Assembly (NCBI GenBank): GCA_002704685.1
Contig: PAHD01000019.1
Coordinates: 2,784 to 9,405, forward strand
Reading direction: 5' to 3'
From: Fidelibacterota bacterium
GTDB lineage: Bacteria; Fidelibacterota; Marinisomatia; SCGC-AAA003-L08; D37C17
Length of the DNA: 6,622 nucleotides
Positions 6,393-6,622 of this stretch are shown here, in pieces (the stretch's first letter is position 1; each line of letters starts with the position of its first letter). Below the pieces are notes generated by a model. It was given only the letters and a program-made list of their open reading frames with translations, made no database searches and had not been told where the DNA came from. Position numbers and translations under genes: made by a program.

Positions 6393-6622
6393 ATAATCTC
6401 AAGCATTTTATTTAGAGGTTTTAGAGCCTTTATTCTAGTTTTTTCATCAAGATTTATTTCATTTTTTAACGATGAAAGGGTTTCAATAATTTTTTCCATA
6501 GTATTCAATCGCATATGAGGACACTCATTGCATGCACATCCGTTTTGATTTGGTAAAGGAAAAAACTCTTTCTTTGGATTTTGTTTTTGCATTTGATGTA
6601 TAACGCCTGGTTCTGTTCCTAT
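6389..6622 (-). CDS. nadA: Quinolinate synthase (NadA), C-terminal part; 5' end beyond window
   Basis: The last 78 codons of the gene; the start lies beyond the right edge. NadA is a [4Fe-4S] enzyme that condenses iminoaspartate (from NadB) with dihydroxyacetone phosphate to make quinolinate. The visible frame begins IGTEPGVIHQ, which corresponds to the family's TE-x-G-x-xH segment, followed by FFPLP and the cysteine cluster GCACNECPHM with Cys at visible residues 29, 31 and 34 (about 6521-6538). The last of these cysteines corresponds to the third cluster ligand (Cys297 in E. coli). A short helical tail after LNTMEKI ends at the TGA. The frame is open to the window edge, so an internal Met at 6592 is not the start. 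It is the first visible gene of nadA-nadC-nadB, overlapping nadC by the four bases ATGA. The fragment is small but the motif is distinctive. Confidence 0.92.
   Translation of the reverse strand: MGTEPGVIHQMQKQNPKKEFFPLPNQNGCACNECPHMRLNTMEKIIETLSSLKNEINLDEKTRIKALKPLNKMLEII

Noticed and set aside
1..6622. tRNA or rRNA genes, CRISPR array, insertion sequence, attachment site
   Set aside because: No spaced direct-repeat series, no transposase or integrase frame, no long terminal inverted repeats and no tRNA-like cloverleaf were seen; nearly every base is accounted for by protein genes.

Overview
The window comes from a very AT-rich bacterial genome with short intergenic gaps and several overlapping genes. 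It holds two back-to-back coenzyme operons next to a pair of cell-envelope genes. Phylum is inference only. The low-GC streamlined layout, the relaxed lipobox and a signal-peptide-bearing beta-barrel protein resembling those of the Fibrobacteres-Chlorobi-Bacteroidetes side of the tree (marine 'Marinimicrobia'/SAR406-like bacteria come to mind) suggest a Gram-negative, probably free-living aquatic bacterium. No rRNA or other taxonomic marker is present to settle this.

Layout. Positions 1-979 (minus) are the N-terminal 326 residues of a secreted, probable outer-membrane beta-barrel protein whose end lies off the left edge. It is preceded after 23 bases by a minus-strand putative lipoprotein (1003-1911), and the two look co-transcribed. 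A 137-base, extremely AT-rich divergent promoter region follows. Then panD-panB-panC run on the plus strand (2049-4000), tightly packed: panD and panB overlap in a TTGA, and panC starts 3 bases after panB. panC converges on nadB with a 4-base overlap of the stop codons. On the minus strand the order of transcription is nadA (partial, off the right edge), nadC, nadB, each junction being an ATGA overlap.

How the genes work together. PanD makes beta-alanine from L-aspartate. PanB makes ketopantoate from alpha-ketoisovalerate, and PanC joins pantoate and beta-alanine to give pantothenate, the CoA precursor. The ketopantoate reductase (PanE or IlvC) is not in the window. NadB oxidises L-aspartate to iminoaspartate, NadA condenses this with dihydroxyacetone phosphate to quinolinate, and NadC converts quinolinate to nicotinate mononucleotide for NAD. 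Both operons therefore draw on aspartate and supply the two major dinucleotide-type coenzymes. All five complete enzymes keep essentially all recognisable catalytic residues, so the window reads as functional core metabolism plus a less familiar envelope pair. I found no mobile element, CRISPR array, RNA gene or evident new defence or biosynthetic system.
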